From contig DFAP01000071.1 of the NCBI GenBank assembly GCA_002365855.1, positions 5,882 to 69,881 of the forward strand: 64,000 nt of DNA, read 5' to 3'. Below are positions 36,281 through 46,945 of the stretch, piece by piece (within the stretch, counting starts at the first letter, position 1; each line of letters starts with the position of its first letter). The DNA comes from Pelotomaculum sp. UBA3103. GTDB taxonomy: Bacteria; Bacillota; Desulfotomaculia; Desulfotomaculales; Pelotomaculaceae. The notes under the pieces are model-generated. The model worked only from the letters and a program-made list of their open reading frames with translations. It was not told the DNA's origin and did not search any database. A program made the translations under genes and the position numbers.

Positions 36281-39238
36281 TCAAGATAACTGACGCTTAA
36301 TAGTTTCTATATTGAAGGCTTCGATAACGTCCCCTTCCTGGATTTCATTAAATTTTTCCAGGGCCAGGCCGCATTCATACCCTTGAACGACTTCTTTGAC
36401 ATCATCTTTAAACCGCTTTAAAGACTCTAATTTGCCTTCATGAATGACAATGCCATCTCTGACTACCCTTACTCCCGCATCTCTTTCAATCTTGCCTTCG
36501 ACGACATGACAGCCTGCGATAGTACCAATTTTAGAGGCCCTAAATATTTTTCGAATCTCTGCCCTGCCCATTAATACCTCGCGGTACTCTGGTTCAAGCA
36601 GGCCGCTCATAGCTGCCTTAACGTCTTCAATGGCGTTGTAAATAACGCGGTATAAACGCACATCAACTTTTTCGTTTTCCGCAGCCTTTCTCGCGTTGAC
36701 ATCAGGCCGCACATTAAATCCGATGATAATGGCGTTGGAAACTGATGCCAGCATGATATCAGCTTCACTAATGGCTCCTACGCCGCCATGGATGATATTA
36801 ACTTTTACTTCCCCGGTATTCAGCCTCACCAGGGCTTGTCGAAGAGCTTCAACCGAACCTTGAACATCTGCCTTGATAACAACCCCAAGCTCTTTAATCT
36901 GACCTTCCTTAATATGCTTAAAAAGATCCTCTAGTGATACCCTGCTGGTTGGTTTCTGCTCATCCTCACGTTTTTTGGTCTGCCTTTTAGAAACAATGTT
37001 TCTTGCCAGCTTTTCATCTTCCACGACAACAAAGACATCACCAGCTTGCGGGACTTCAGAAAAACCCAGTACTTCTACTGGTGTTGAAGGACCTGCTTTT
37101 TTAATCCTTCTACCTTTATCATCCATCATTGCCCGAACCCGCCCGAACGCAGGTCCGGCAATAATTGTATCACCGATACTGAGAGTTCCGTTTTGGACTA
37201 AAACGGAAGCTACGGGACCGCGTCCCTTATCCAGTTCGGCTTCTATTACCGTGCCTCTTGCCGGTCGATTTGGGTTAGCTTTTAATTCACCAATTTCCCC
37301 AACAAGCAAAATCATTTCCAGAAGCTCAGTCAAACCTTCTTTTTTTATGGCCGAAACATTGACGCAAATGGTTTCCCCGCCCCATTCCTCAGCCACAAAC
37401 TCATGTTCGGTAAGTTCTTGCTTAACCTTTTCAGGGTTTGCGCCCGGCTTGTCGATCTTATTGATAGCAACAATTATAGGTACTTTTGCTTCTTTGGCGT
37501 GGCTGATAGCTTCAACCGTCTGCGGCATTACACCGTCATCCGCTGCCACAACCAGGATAGCGATATCGGTTACCTGGGCGCCCCGGGCACGCATTGATGT
37601 AAAGGCCTCGTGGCCCGGTGTGTCAATAAAAGTTATTTTTTTTCCATTATGCTCTACCTGATAGGCGCCAATATGTTGAGTGATTCCTCCCGCTTCTGAA
37701 GCGGTAACATTTGTTTCCCTGATGGCATCCAGTAAAGATGTTTTCCCGTGATCAACGTGTCCCATTACAGTCACAATACTTGGCCTGAGCTGGAGATGTT
37801 CCGGATTTTCCTCAGGCTCCTGCATCAGAACGGCATCTGCGTCGACGGGCAGTTTTACCTCTACCTCGTAACCAAACTCAGCGGCCAAAATCGAAGCAGT
37901 ATCGCTGTCAATTTCCTGGTTGATAGTAGCCAATATGCCCAATTGCATCAGCTTTTTAATCAATTCAGCTGGACTCTTATACATCTTTAGTGAAAGTTCC
38001 TGTACTGTAGCGGACTCACCCATCACGACAGGCTTCTTTTCCAGTGGTGCTGCAGCTTTTTGCACAGAATGTTCCGTGGTCCTGGCAAAGCCCTTCCTGC
38101 GGGGCCCCCCCGGTCTCAGCCTCTTTTCAGCATGCTGGGCTATAGCATCACGTTTTTCCGAGCGGCCTTTAGCCGGGGGCCTTTGAGCCCCCACCTTTGT
38201 TTGTGGCTTTTGCTTTTCAACTACTTTTGCTTTTTCTACGGCAGGACGTGATATTTTATCATCAGTACGCACCGGAGGACGTGCGGCAGTCTGGCCAATA
38301 TTAGGTCTTGGAGCTTGACCCGCACCTGCATAACCAGGTCGATCAAAAGGCTTAGGTCTAGCTGTTCCCTGTGTGCCTGTCGTGCGCGAAGTTGGTCGAT
38401 CCGCTGGACGCTGTGGCTTTGCCCCAGTAAAAGCTCTATCTCCGCTGCCTTCAACTTTCGGCTTAACTCGCTGATCTGGAGTCTTTCCAGTAGCTTTTCC
38501 CTGACGGTCAAAGCGCTGGGGTGCGCCTGCTCCTGGTGTGCCAGGCCTCTCTTGAGGTTTTACCGGGCCGCGGTCAAACCGCTGTCGATCCTGTTTTGAC
38601 CTGTCTTGTTGCAGCCTGGGCTGCTGAGACCGATCAGACGTCTCTCGTTCCTGACGAGAGCGTTCTTGTACCGGTTTATCTTGCAGGTTTGGCGGTTGTG
38701 GACGTTCCTGGGTAGTTATTTCAGGTGTTGACTGAGTTGGTTCTATTGCTTTTGGCTTTGCAGCCTGTTCGTTCTTACCCGGAATCCCAGGTCTCCCCTG
38801 TCTTTCGGACTGTTTTGGTTTTTCCTGAAAGCGCCTATCCGGCGGACGAGAAGGCACACGGTCGACCATGCCTGACCCCCGGTAATAATCAGACTTGGCT
38901 CTCTGCCCGTCTTTCCTCTGCTCTTTTTGCAGTTCTTTACTCTTATCAGGCTTTTTGTTATCCTGTTGTTCCTTTTTCTTCTCTGCCGGCCTTCCCTGGG
39001 GTATTGGTCTGGAATCAGGCACAGCGGCAATTTCCTTTCCCGCAACGGGAGCTGCGGCCTTCTTATCTTTGGCAGAACTCGATTTTTTGTAATGCTGCAA
39101 AAGCTGTCCAACCTCATTGTCTTCAAGTGTGCTCATGTGTGATTTGACCGCGATGCCCAAATTACTAAGTGTGCTTATTATTTCTTTACTCTCTATATTA
39201 AGTTCCTTTGCCAATTCATGCACACGCTTTTTTACCAT
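36281..39238 (-). CDS. infB: Translation initiation factor IF-2
   Basis: IF-2 is the GTPase that brings initiator tRNA to the 30S subunit. The 985-residue protein has an N-terminal IF2_N module (residues 1-50) and a very long Pro/Gln/Arg/Lys-rich disordered linker to about 400. A second IF2_N module near 405-460 precedes the G domain, with GHVDHGKT near 497, DTPGHEAF near 540 and NKID near 597, and the beta-barrel domains follow. The linker makes it longer than Bacillus IF-2 (716). It follows nusA, rnpM and ylxQ in the canonical order. Confidence 0.98.
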   Translation of the reverse strand: MVKKRVHELAKELNIESKEIISTLSNLGIAVKSHMSTLEDNEVGQLLQHYKKSSSAKDKKAAAPVAGKEIAAVPDSRPIPQGRPAEKKKEQQDNKKPDKSKELQKEQRKDGQRAKSDYYRGSGMVDRVPSRPPDRRFQEKPKQSERQGRPGIPGKNEQAAKPKAIEPTQSTPEITTQERPQPPNLQDKPVQERSRQERETSDRSQQPRLQQDRSKQDRQRFDRGPVKPQERPGTPGAGAPQRFDRQGKATGKTPDQRVKPKVEGSGDRAFTGAKPQRPADRPTSRTTGTQGTARPKPFDRPGYAGAGQAPRPNIGQTAARPPVRTDDKISRPAVEKAKVVEKQKPQTKVGAQRPPAKGRSEKRDAIAQHAEKRLRPGGPRRKGFARTTEHSVQKAAAPLEKKPVVMGESATVQELSLKMYKSPAELIKKLMQLGILATINQEIDSDTASILAAEFGYEVEVKLPVDADAVLMQEPEENPEHLQLRPSIVTVMGHVDHGKTSLLDAIRETNVTASEAGGITQHIGAYQVEHNGKKITFIDTPGHEAFTSMRARGAQVTDIAILVVAADDGVMPQTVEAISHAKEAKVPIIVAINKIDKPGANPEKVKQELTEHEFVAEEWGGETICVNVSAIKKEGLTELLEMILLVGEIGELKANPNRPARGTVIEAELDKGRGPVASVLVQNGTLSIGDTIIAGPAFGRVRAMMDDKGRRIKKAGPSTPVEVLGFSEVPQAGDVFVVVEDEKLARNIVSKRQTKKREDEQKPTSRVSLEDLFKHIKEGQIKELGVVIKADVQGSVEALRQALVRLNTGEVKVNIIHGGVGAISEADIMLASVSNAIIIGFNVRPDVNARKAAENEKVDVRLYRVIYNAIEDVKAAMSGLLEPEYREVLMGRAEIRKIFRASKIGTIAGCHVVEGKIERDAGVRVVRDGIVIHEGKLESLKRFKDDVKEVVQGYECGLALEKFNEIQEGDVIEAFNIETIKRQLS

Positions 39239-39265
39239 TCAATCACCTCCAAATAATCGGAACTG

Positions 39266-39574
39266 TTATGTGGCCTCTCCCCTTTCCAATGCTCCTAGAA
39301 TCCCCCGGGCCATATGCATATCGGTTAAGGCCACTGCGGAGCGCGGTGATTTGCCAATCAGCCTTCCCAGTTCCTCCTTTGATCCATATGATATGGTTGG
39401 AGTATTCTTCGTACCTGCAATTCCTATAAGATCTTTTCTTGTCCGGGCCGAAGTATCTTTTGCAATAATTAAAAGCTTAACCCTCCCTCCGGCCAGAGCA
39501 CTTTTAACTGAATAATCACCCGATATTATTTTGCCAGCCCGTTGCCCTAATCCAATTATTCTGTCAACAGACAA
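39266..39574 (-). CDS. ylxQ: L7Ae-family ribosomal protein YlxQ
   Basis: This 102-residue kink-turn RNA-binding protein of the L7Ae/L30e fold has IIGLGQRAGKIISGDYSVKSAL at the N-terminus and the nucleotide-contact stretch KLLIIAKDTSARTRKDL near residue 33. The start is TTG 39574, two bases after the rnpM stop, so translation is probably coupled. Its function in bacteria is still unclear. The position between rnpM and infB is conserved. Confidence 0.93.
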   Translation of the reverse strand: MSVDRIIGLGQRAGKIISGDYSVKSALAGGRVKLLIIAKDTSARTRKDLIGIAGTKNTPTISYGSKEELGRLIGKSPRSAVALTDMHMARGILGALERGEAT

Positions 39575-39576
39575 AA

Positions 39577-39843
39577 CTATTTCATCAGCCCCTGACGCAA
39601 TGAATTCATCACTTCCTGGCTAACCGTTCGCTGTAAAGCTTTATCCAGCCTCTTGCCCTTCTGTGCTTTAGTCAGGCATTCCAACTCTGGGCAAATATAG
39701 GCGCCCCGGCCGGATCGTTTACCCGTAAGGTCAATCTCCACATTATCATCGGGCGTGCGTACAACGCGGATCAACTGCTTTTTCGGCTTCATTTCCTGGC
39801 ACCCAACACACATTCGCTGAGGTTGTTTTTTTAATTTGGGCAC
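39577..39843 (-). CDS. rnpM: RNase P modulator RnpM (YlxR family)
   Basis: This 88-residue basic protein starts RMCVGCQEMKPKKQLIRVV and contains the family signature GRGAYICPELECL near residue 46, with two CxxC-like cysteine pairs. YlxR proteins bind RNA; in B. subtilis the protein was shown to bind the RNase P RNA and modulate its activity. The start is GTG 39843 following AGGGGTGA. It lies 12 bases after nusA. Confidence 0.94.
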   Translation of the reverse strand: MPKLKKQPQRMCVGCQEMKPKKQLIRVVRTPDDNVEIDLTGKRSGRGAYICPELECLTKAQKGKRLDKALQRTVSQEVMNSLRQGLMK

Positions 39844-39855
39844 AGGTTTTCACCC

Positions 39856-40938
39856 CTACTCATAATCCTGCTCAAAAATCTCACCATATTCTTCAGGATA
39901 TATTTCCCTCATCTGCGATTCGCTCTTTATATCAATTTTCCATCCTGTCAGCTTCGCGGCTAAGCGGGCGTTTTGACCCTCTTTGCCGATTGCCAGCGAC
40001 AGCTGGTAGTCGGGTACAATAACTCGAGCTACTTTCTCTTCTTCCCAGATTTCTACCGCTACTACTTTGGCGGGACTAAGGGAACTTGCGACAAACTTTG
40101 ACGGGTCGGGATTCCATTTGATAATATCTATCTTTTCCCCGTTAAGCTCACTGACTATATGCTGAACCCTCATGCCTTTTGGTCCTACGCAGGCTCCAAC
40201 CGGGTCGATGTTTTCCTCAGTGGAATAAACAGCTATTTTTGATCGTGCGCCGGCTTCCCGGGAAATGCCCTTTAATTCTACCACACCATCATGGAGCTCT
40301 GGTACTTCGAGTTCTAATAGCCGTTTCAACAATCCTGGGTGGGTACGCGAAACAAGTATTTGAGGTCCTTTGGTAGTCTTTCTGACCTCAATAATATAAG
40401 CCTTGATCCTGTCACCCTGACGGTAATCCTCACCAGGCATTTGTTCAGAGTGAGCAAGTATAGCCTCTGTTTTCCCCAATTCGATATATACATTCTTTTG
40501 TTCCAGTCGTTGAATTGTTCCGTTTACGATATCACCCTCGCGGTTGGCATATTCTTCAAATATAATATTTCTCTCTGCTTCTCTAATCCTTTGTACAACA
40601 ACCTGTTTTGCAGTTTGAGCCGCTATGCGTCCGAAGTTCCTGGGCGTTACTTCAGTTTCAACAATATCCCCCGGTTCGAAGTTGCGATTTATTTTTTGGG
40701 CATCTTCAACAGATATCTCAATACGCTGGTCCTCTACATTATCCATAACAGTTCTCTGGGTGAAAACCTTAAAATCCCCGGTCTCACGGTCTATATGAAC
40801 CCTGGCGTTCTGGAGAGAGCCAAAGTTTCTTTTATAAGCAGAAAGCAGCGCAGCTTCAATAGCTTCCAAGAGCACGTCTACAGTAATGCCTTTTTCCTTC
40901 TCCAGATCCTTAAGGGCATCCAAGAATTCGGTGTTCAT
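39856..40938 (-). CDS. nusA: Transcription termination/antitermination protein NusA
   Basis: NusA binds RNA polymerase and nascent RNA and modulates pausing, termination and antitermination. The 360-residue protein has the N-terminal RNAP-binding domain (residues 1-130), an S1 domain (about 135-200, GDIVNGTIQRLEQKNVYIELG) and two KH domains (about 200-345, including PVGACVGPKGMRVQ). It lacks the C-terminal acidic repeats of E. coli NusA, as is normal in Firmicutes. GGGGAGG precedes the ATG at 40938. Confidence 0.98.
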   Translation of the reverse strand: MNTEFLDALKDLEKEKGITVDVLLEAIEAALLSAYKRNFGSLQNARVHIDRETGDFKVFTQRTVMDNVEDQRIEISVEDAQKINRNFEPGDIVETEVTPRNFGRIAAQTAKQVVVQRIREAERNIIFEEYANREGDIVNGTIQRLEQKNVYIELGKTEAILAHSEQMPGEDYRQGDRIKAYIIEVRKTTKGPQILVSRTHPGLLKRLLELEVPELHDGVVELKGISREAGARSKIAVYSTEENIDPVGACVGPKGMRVQHIVSELNGEKIDIIKWNPDPSKFVASSLSPAKVVAVEIWEEEKVARVIVPDYQLSLAIGKEGQNARLAAKLTGWKIDIKSESQMREIYPEEYGEIFEQDYE

Positions 40939-40957
40939 ACTCGTTCCTCCCCGAACA

Positions 40958-41419
40958 TTAGATTTCCACTTTCAAGCGCGCTGACGAAATCTGCTCAAAA
41001 GGTAAAGTCAGATCTTTTCCGTCTTCCTCAATTACTACGTCTTTACCGCGGGTGCCGGTGATGCGTCCGGAAAATTTTTTTTTGCCGCCATACGGCTCGT
41101 ATGTGTTAATCAAAACAAGATTACCTGCGAAACGGTCATAATCTTCAAGTTTTTTTAGAGGTCTCTCAATCCCCGGCGAGGAGACTTCTAAATAATAGGC
41201 CTGTGATATTGGATCCTTTTCGTCCAACAGCTTATCGATATCCATTGAAACCTGGCGGCAGTCTTCAACACCAACACCGCCGTCTTTATCGATGAATATT
41301 CGCAGGTACCAAGATCCGCCTTCTTTTATGTAATTTATATCAACCAATTCTAAACCTGCTTCCTGAGTAACCGGAAGCACAATTTTTTTGACTATTTCCA
41401 CAATTTTTTGCTTGGCCAA
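40958..41419 (-). CDS. rimP: Ribosome maturation factor RimP
   Basis: RimP assists early assembly of the 30S subunit. The 153-residue protein has the typical ELVDINYIKEGGSWYLRIFIDKDGGVGVEDC segment in its first half and the SSPGIERPLKKLEDY motif near residue 83. The start is TTG 41419, because GGGAGGGTG lies four bases upstream and family members begin with the same AKQKIVEIVKK segment. The frame does run on to an ATG at 41479, but this would add 20 unrelated residues. It opens the rimP-nusA-rnpM-ylxQ-infB operon. Confidence 0.95.
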   Translation of the reverse strand: MAKQKIVEIVKKIVLPVTQEAGLELVDINYIKEGGSWYLRIFIDKDGGVGVEDCRQVSMDIDKLLDEKDPISQAYYLEVSSPGIERPLKKLEDYDRFAGNLVLINTYEPYGGKKKFSGRITGTRGKDVVIEEDGKDLTLPFEQISSARLKVEI

Positions 41420-41490
41420 AGGACACCCTCCCAAAAAGGCTTCACTATTATTGTGCGTTAATAATACTTTCGTATCCATTGAAGACGAAA

Positions 41491-41509
41491 GAGTGGGCGT
41501 TACCCACTC
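41491..41509 (-). terminator. Hairpin in the rimP-nusA leader, possible attenuator
   Basis: GAGTGGG and CCCACTC form a perfect seven-base stem with a five-base loop, followed on the minus strand by TTTCGTCTTC. It lies about 70 bases before the rimP start and 150 bases after the preceding gene. The U-tract is short, so termination would be partial at best. nusA operons are known to be controlled by NusA-dependent termination in their leaders. Confidence 0.45.
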
Positions 41510-41660
41510 CTTAAAAGGTCAAAAAAATTCTCCCTGCTGCAGACCAAAAATAGTATATCATAGAAGACCATAGTTGACAAGGCTTTCAAATAAGCTGTTA
41601 ACAAAATGTCAAACCCTTGTTTAGATTTTGTTCTCCATGTACATTTTAATGCTACTCATT

Positions 41661-42788
41661 TTAAATATTTAAACTGAGCCTCTCCCTCTCGATTGCTTCC
41701 GCTATAATTAAAACAGCATCTCTGGCCGCGTTTGGCCTGCTCCACTTTGCGGCGGCGCATATCATCTGTTCCAGTTTACCCGGTTCACTCAGATGAGCAT
41801 AAACCACTGAGGACAAATCTTTTTCTTCGACCATGATCCCTGCCCCTATCGAGGTCATAAACTCTGCGTTTCTTTCTTCCTGGCCAGGTAACGGGTCAAT
41901 AATAAACAGAGGCAATCTCATAGCCATCGCCTCGGCACAAGTAAGCCCGCCAGCTTTCCCCACCATAATATCCGAAGCCGCCATTAACTGTGGTATATTA
42001 TCCACGAATCCAAATATTTTAACATTACAAGTCAGTTTCTGTGCTTCCTTAGTTAGCTTTTCTCTAAGAACATTGTTTTCGCCGGTAACCACGATCAGCT
42101 GGCAGAAATTCTTATTACTGCCGAGCGCCCTTAACGCTTCAGCCAAAGGGCCCATCCCAAGGCCGCCCCCCATAATTAAGATGGTGGGTATATCGGGGTC
42201 AAGCCCAAGCTGCTTCCGGATCATTATTTTATCATAGATACAATTAAATCCCTCGTCTATGGGTATACCGGTTATTCTGACCCGCTCCATCCCTATTCCG
42301 AAACCCCTGCACTGAGCAGCCAGCTCTTCAGAACCAACAAGGTAATAATCAACCTCAGGGAAAACCCAGAAAGAGTGAATTGTAAAGTCGGTTATCGCGG
42401 CGAAGGCCAGCCCATGGAAGGTTCCCTTCTTTTTTAAATCGTTGATAATACCCAGTGGAAAAGGGTGAGTACAAACAATCGCGTCAGGTTTATTTAGATT
42501 AATATATTCAATTAATTTTGGAGCAGCCATGATATTCAGGATCCGGTTAAACTCCAGCTTGCCCCGGCCGGATAATGGCTGTCCGCGCTCAGCCTGACGG
42601 TATAAATAACCGTATATCACTGGTGTGTTCTTGAGAATTTCCATGTATGTGCCTATAACTACTTTTTCCAGGAATGGGCTCGCATAGTGGAATGTGTCTA
42701 AGACAGTTATCTGTGCAGACGGGTACATGCTCTCTGCTGCTTTTTTCAAAGCCTCCGCTGTGCGCATATGCCCAGCTCCCACCGTCAC
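41661..42788 (-). CDS. MurG/MGDG-synthase-like glycosyltransferase
   Basis: This is a GT28-type glycosyltransferase, as in diacylglycerol glucosyltransferases and MurG. The GTG-started frame begins TVGAGHMRTAEAL. A central PTILIMGGGLGMGPLAEAL motif near residue 205 and a C-terminal donor-sugar site, GKAGGLTCAEAMAMRLP, near 280 are also present. It likely adds a sugar to a membrane lipid or envelope precursor. Family members start about ten residues earlier with a VLILSxxxGAGH strand. This strand is encoded upstream in the same frame (LNKVLILSVTV) to about 42821 without any ATG, GTG or TTG, so initiation is unusual or the sequence has an error. In Bacillus polC occupies this position between proS and rimP. 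Confidence 0.88.
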   Translation of the reverse strand: MTVGAGHMRTAEALKKAAESMYPSAQITVLDTFHYASPFLEKVVIGTYMEILKNTPVIYGYLYRQAERGQPLSGRGKLEFNRILNIMAAPKLIEYINLNKPDAIVCTHPFPLGIINDLKKKGTFHGLAFAAITDFTIHSFWVFPEVDYYLVGSEELAAQCRGFGIGMERVRITGIPIDEGFNCIYDKIMIRKQLGLDPDIPTILIMGGGLGMGPLAEALRALGSNKNFCQLIVVTGENNVLREKLTKEAQKLTCNVKIFGFVDNIPQLMAASDIMVGKAGGLTCAEAMAMRLPLFIIDPLPGQEERNAEFMTSIGAGIMVEEKDLSSVVYAHLSEPGKLEQMICAAAKWSRPNAARDAVLIIAEAIERERLSLNI

Positions 42789-42882
42789 TGATAAAATGAG
42801 GACTTTATTCAGACTTCCTATTTTCGATACCTTCTTCCGAAGAATGCTGTTGTTTTTTTTGATTAATATCTTCTATTTAGTA

Positions 42883-44595
42883 TTAGAGATCCTGTAAAAT
42901 GCCCAAAATCTGATTTTCCATATTCTCCATCGGAACCATCTTGACCTCACCGGTGCTTCGCACCCGAACTTCGGGCTTGTGTTCCGCGACTGCTTTTGCC
43001 CCTATCGTGATACGCAGTGGATAGCCAATTAAGTCAGCGTCTTTGAACTTAACTCCGGCCCGCTCCGGCCTGTCATCAAGCACCGCTTCTATCCCCGCAG
43101 CAGCCAGCCTGTTGTAGACTTCCCTGGCCAGCTCAACCTGTACCTCGTCTTTGGAGCTTACGGGTATGACTACGGTTTGATAAGGCGCTATCGCCGCCGG
43201 CCAGATAATGCCATCCTGGTCGTGGTTTTGCTCGATGGAAGCGGCCATAGTCCTGGTAACGCCTATTCCATAACAACCCATAATCATGTGCCTGCTTTGC
43301 CCGCTCTCGTCCAGGTAGGTCGCACCCAACACTTTACTGTATTTGTCACCCAGCTTAAAAATCTGTCCGACTTCAATGCCTTTGGCCTCTCTTAATTCAG
43401 CGCCACAGCGGGGGCAGGGCTCACCGGACTTGACCATTCTGATATCTCTAATAATATCCATGGTAAAATCACGCCCGGGATTGATGTTAATAAAATGATA
43501 CTGCTCCCTGTTTGAACCGCATACACCATTTACAATGGCAGCCGCTTCGGGGTCTGCAACTATTCTCGTATTTTTTAAGCCGACGGGGCCGGCAAAGCCC
43601 GCTGAGACTCCTGTAACAGTACGAACAGTCTCATTTTCAGCTAACTCTAAACGCAGGCATCCCAATACATTCAGCAGCTTAGTTTCATTAACTTCACGAT
43701 CACCCCTGACCAGTGCAGCAACAATTTCTTTTTCAGTCTCGAATAATAGAGTCTTAATTATATTTTGCGGGGGAACGTCAAGATACTGAGATACATCAGT
43801 TATGGTTCTCTTGCCAGGAGTTTCTAACATGACCAGATCTCTTAAATCTTCAGCAGCCTTATCCGCTTTAAAAACCGTGGCAGCCTTTTCCACATTTGAA
43901 GCGTAGCCGCATTCATCCCGGCTGCAAAACAGCACAGTCCCCTCTCCCGATTCGGCTAAAACCATAAACTCATGAGTATCACTACCCCCAATAGCCCCGG
44001 AATCTGCCTCAACAACCCGAAAATTCAGGCCGCAACGCTGAAAAATACTCGTGTAAGCTTTATGCATTTGAGTATAACTTTTATTGAGGCCTTCCTCGTC
44101 ACGGTCAAAAGAGTACATGTCTTTCATGATAAACTCTCTCCCGCGCATCAGACCAAATCGAGGCCGTCTCTCATCCCTGTACTTGTTTTGGATCTGGTAC
44201 AGCAACAGAGGGAGTTGCTTGTAAGAGCTCACTTCCCCTCTTACCAGCACTGTAATAATTTCTTCGTGTGTAGGACCCAGGGCAAAATCACGGTTATGCC
44301 TGTCCTTCAACCTGAAGAGTTCGGGACCGTAAACATCCCAGCGTCCTGATTCCTGCCACAGCTCCGCAGGTTGCATTATTGGCATTAGAAGTTCCTGACC
44401 GCCCTGTCCGTCCATTTCCTCTCGAATAATACGCTCAATTTTCTTGAGGACACGTATGGCCAGGGGCATAAGGGTGTATAACCCGGACGCCAGCCTTCTG
44501 ATGTAGCCAGCCCTCAGCATCAGCTTATGGCTGACAACCTCGGCCTCAGACGGCGCCTCTCTCAGTGTGGGCGCAAATAATTCTTTCGCTCGCAT
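42883..44595 (-). CDS. proS: Prolyl-tRNA synthetase (bacterial type)
   Basis: ProS charges tRNA-Pro. The 570-residue class II synthetase has motif 1 and 2 regions in the first 160 residues ([21 protein letters not shown]-like [15 protein letters not shown]). The YbaK-like editing insertion that removes alanyl-tRNA lies around 230-390, then motif 3 ([15 protein letters not shown]) near 445 and the anticodon-binding domain. [18 protein letters not shown] segment near 400 could bind metal. GGGAGG precedes the ATG at 44595. A T-box leader is not seen in the 108 bases upstream. Confidence 0.98.
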   Translation of the reverse strand: MRAKELFAPTLREAPSEAEVVSHKLMLRAGYIRRLASGLYTLMPLAIRVLKKIERIIREEMDGQGGQELLMPIMQPAELWQESGRWDVYGPELFRLKDRHNRDFALGPTHEEIITVLVRGEVSSYKQLPLLLYQIQNKYRDERRPRFGLMRGREFIMKDMYSFDRDEEGLNKSYTQMHKAYTSIFQRCGLNFRVVEADSGAIGGSDTHEFMVLAESGEGTVLFCSRDECGYASNVEKAATVFKADKAAEDLRDLVMLETPGKRTITDVSQYLDVPPQNIIKTLLFETEKEIVAALVRGDREVNETKLLNVLGCLRLELAENETVRTVTGVSAGFAGPVGLKNTRIVADPEAAAIVNGVCGSNREQYHFININPGRDFTMDIIRDIRMVKSGEPCPRCGAELREAKGIEVGQIFKLGDKYSKVLGATYLDESGQSRHMIMGCYGIGVTRTMAASIEQNHDQDGIIWPAAIAPYQTVVIPVSSKDEVQVELAREVYNRLAAAGIEAVLDDRPERAGVKFKDADLIGYPLRITIGAKAVAEHKPEVRVRSTGEVKMVPMENMENQILGILQDL

Positions 44596-44703
44596 ATAAA
44601 TCCTCCCAGTTCGAACCCTGATCTTATTATAGTGAACATGTGCCCTTTTTAAGAAGGAGGTGTACCACCTATCTTTAAGTGACCCTAGTATGTTTTCTGT
44701 GTT

Positions 44704-45765
44704 CTAAGAATGTCTGCAAATATTTTCGATCTCCTTTAACAGCTCTTCAACCAGCATGTCCTCCGGCACCTTCCGTATAATCACACCTTTTCTAAAAATC
44801 AGGCCTATTCCCTTACCCCCGGCAATGCCTACGTCAGCCTCCCTGGCTTCTCCAGGTCCATTTACCGCGCATCCCATAACGGCGACTTTTAGAGGTTTTT
44901 CAAGCCCCTTCAGCTTTTCCTCCACCTCTTCAGCAATTTTAATGAGATTAATTTGCGTACGGCCACAGGTTGGGCAGGAAATAAGATCCACCCCCCTGTG
45001 TCTAAGTCCCATTGCTTTTAGTATGTCATAGCCTGTCCTTACTTCATGGCAGGGATCGCTGGTCAGTGAAACCCGGATCGTATCACCTATTCCTTCATTT
45101 AATAGTATACCTATTCCCACAGCAGACTTAACAATGCCTGCGCGCAGCGTGCCGGCTTCGGTCACGCCTACATGAAATGGGTAATCGACTTGTTCGGCTA
45201 CTTTACGGTAAGCATCAAGCATCAATCTAACATCGGATGCTTTAAGTGACAGCTTTATATCTGTAAAGTCCATCTCTTCAAACATCCTTATATGCCTCAT
45301 GGCACTTTCCGCCATGGCGCCAGATGTAACCCCACTGTGTTTTTCAAGGAGTTCTTTTTCCAGCGACCCGGCATTAACTCCTATACGTATGGGTATATTC
45401 CTTTCCTTCGCCGCCTTAATCACAGTCTCCAATTTGTCCCTGCCGCCAATATTGCCAGGATTGATTCTTAATCCGTCAATACCCGCTTTAATCGCAAGCA
45501 ATGCCAGGCGGTAATTAAAATGAATATCTGCAATCAGAGGAATGCTGATGCCCTTTAATATATCCGGTAGCGCTGACGCCGCCTCGCGGTCCGGCACAGC
45601 AACGCGTATGATCTCACAACCATCTGCCGCAAGCTGATTTACCTGCTTTATTGTTGCTGCTGCATCTCTAGTATCCGTTTTAGTCATTGACTGGACACTG
45701 ACCGGAGCGCCACCACCCACCTTTACCTTCCCAATAAAGACCGGGCGTGTTTTTCGCCTTTTCAT
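44704..45765 (-). CDS. ispG: 4-hydroxy-3-methylbut-2-en-1-yl diphosphate synthase
   Basis: IspG (GcpE) is a [4Fe-4S] enzyme of the MEP isoprenoid pathway that reductively converts MEcPP to HMBPP. The 353-residue protein has an N-terminal TIM barrel ([22 protein letters not shown]) and a C-terminal cluster domain with the three cysteines in SCPTCGR near residue 262 and [12 protein letters not shown] near 297. With Dxr (46946-48106) and UppS (50077-50874) it links isoprenoid supply to cell wall carrier synthesis. AGGTGA precedes the ATG at 45765. Confidence 0.97.
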   Translation of the reverse strand: MKRRKTRPVFIGKVKVGGGAPVSVQSMTKTDTRDAAATIKQVNQLAADGCEIIRVAVPDREAASALPDILKGISIPLIADIHFNYRLALLAIKAGIDGLRINPGNIGGRDKLETVIKAAKERNIPIRIGVNAGSLEKELLEKHSGVTSGAMAESAMRHIRMFEEMDFTDIKLSLKASDVRLMLDAYRKVAEQVDYPFHVGVTEAGTLRAGIVKSAVGIGILLNEGIGDTIRVSLTSDPCHEVRTGYDILKAMGLRHRGVDLISCPTCGRTQINLIKIAEEVEEKLKGLEKPLKVAVMGCAVNGPGEAREADVGIAGGKGIGLIFRKGVIIRKVPEDMLVEELLKEIENICRHS

Positions 45766-45888
45766 ATAATAGTCACCTGTATCTGCTTATTAGCTCTAAC
45801 TTATATCTATCCAGTGCTTAAAGTTAATCATTAAAATAAAAAAACGATATTAATAATTTAGCGGAGCCCAAACATGAATACCTTATAG

Positions 45889-46923
45889 TCAGAAGAATAT
45901 ATGCAGGATGTCGTTGTATGTGATAATGACCATCAGCAGCAGCAGCAGGCCGAAACCAATAAGGTGGATAAAGTTTTCCTTCACCGGGTCAACGGGTCGC
46001 CCTCTGAGTTTTTCCAAGAAAAGAAACAGGATGCGGCTGCCGTCAAGCGCAGGTATTGGAAAAAGGTTGAAAAGACCGAGGTTTATACTAAGAAAAGCGG
46101 CAAGTTTTAAAAGAAAAGGAAGTCCTATTTGAGCGGCTATACCGATTTCAGTTACTACTCTCACCGGTCCACCCAGTTCAGCAGGAGCCTGACCAAAGAT
46201 CATTTTTGATATAAACAATAAGATCATGAAAGTAAAATTTATAGTCCATTCAATACCTAGGGCAATTGACTGTATAATACCTATTTTGACATACTCCTCC
46301 TCAGGGTATATACCAATTTTACCTAAACCATCCTCGCCCCTGATCGTTGTAACATTGAAAAATAGTTCCTGACCATCTCTAAGCACTGTAACGTCTATGG
46401 ATTGTTCAGGCTTACTGTTAATTACACTAACCAATTCTTCCCAGTTATCAACCTTTTGTCCGTCTATGGAAACAATTTTATCCCCGGCGGTCAGACCTGC
46501 CGTGTGAGCAGGATAACCCGGGTTGATATCACCAATACCGGTGCCCATTGATGGTACAGGCTGTCCTTGAAAAGCAAATATTACACCAAACAATACCGCA
46601 GCAAGCAAAAAATTCATCAAAGGTCCGGCAAAAATTACAGCAATACGCTGGCCAACAGATTTTTTATTAAACCCGCGCGATTCATCGGCAGCTTCCCCTT
46701 CCTCGCTGGGATCCATGCCCGCCATGCGCACGAATCCACCCAGAGGGAAGGCGCGAAGATTGTATGCTGTCTCACCCCTGGGAAAAGTAATTAATTTGGG
46801 GCCAAAACCAAGGCTGAATTCATACACTTTTATGCCTATAAATTTTGCTACAGCAAAATGTCCGAGTTCATGGAAAAAAATAAGGAGCCCGAATACAAAA
46901 ACCGAGGCTACAAAGGTTATCAT
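45889..46923 (-). CDS. rseP: RIP metalloprotease RseP/RasP (site-2 protease)
   Basis: This intramembrane zinc protease cleaves anti-sigma factors and leftover signal peptides within the membrane. The 344-residue protein has HELGH in its first membrane segment (residues 18-22), a PDZ domain near 115-200 (GYPAHTAGLTAGDKIVSIDG) and the second zinc motif NLFPIPALDGSRI near 290, all intact. GAGGAGTG precedes the ATG at 46923. It follows dxr by 22 bases in the usual dxr-rseP-proS arrangement, with ispG inserted. Confidence 0.97.
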   Translation of the reverse strand: MITFVASVFVFGLLIFFHELGHFAVAKFIGIKVYEFSLGFGPKLITFPRGETAYNLRAFPLGGFVRMAGMDPSEEGEAADESRGFNKKSVGQRIAVIFAGPLMNFLLAAVLFGVIFAFQGQPVPSMGTGIGDINPGYPAHTAGLTAGDKIVSIDGQKVDNWEELVSVINSKPEQSIDVTVLRDGQELFFNVTTIRGEDGLGKIGIYPEEEYVKIGIIQSIALGIEWTINFTFMILLFISKMIFGQAPAELGGPVRVVTEIGIAAQIGLPFLLKLAAFLSINLGLFNLFPIPALDGSRILFLFLEKLRGRPVDPVKENFIHLIGFGLLLLLMVIITYNDILHIFF

Positions 46924-46945
46924 TTAATGCACTCCTCGTAGAATC

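Noticed and set aside
36975-37661. A 228-codon open frame on the plus strand
   Set aside because: It lies entirely opposite the IF-2 G domain, has no ribosome site and a serine-rich, antisense-type composition. It is a shadow of infB.
40339-41061. A 240-codon open frame on the plus strand
   Set aside because: It is antisense to nusA and the end of rimP, both of which are clearly real; no family motif or start signal is seen.
44600-44625. A tRNA-like GTTCGAACCC sequence upstream of proS
   Set aside because: Only a T-loop-like stretch is present; no acceptor stem, D-arm or anticodon arm can be placed around it.
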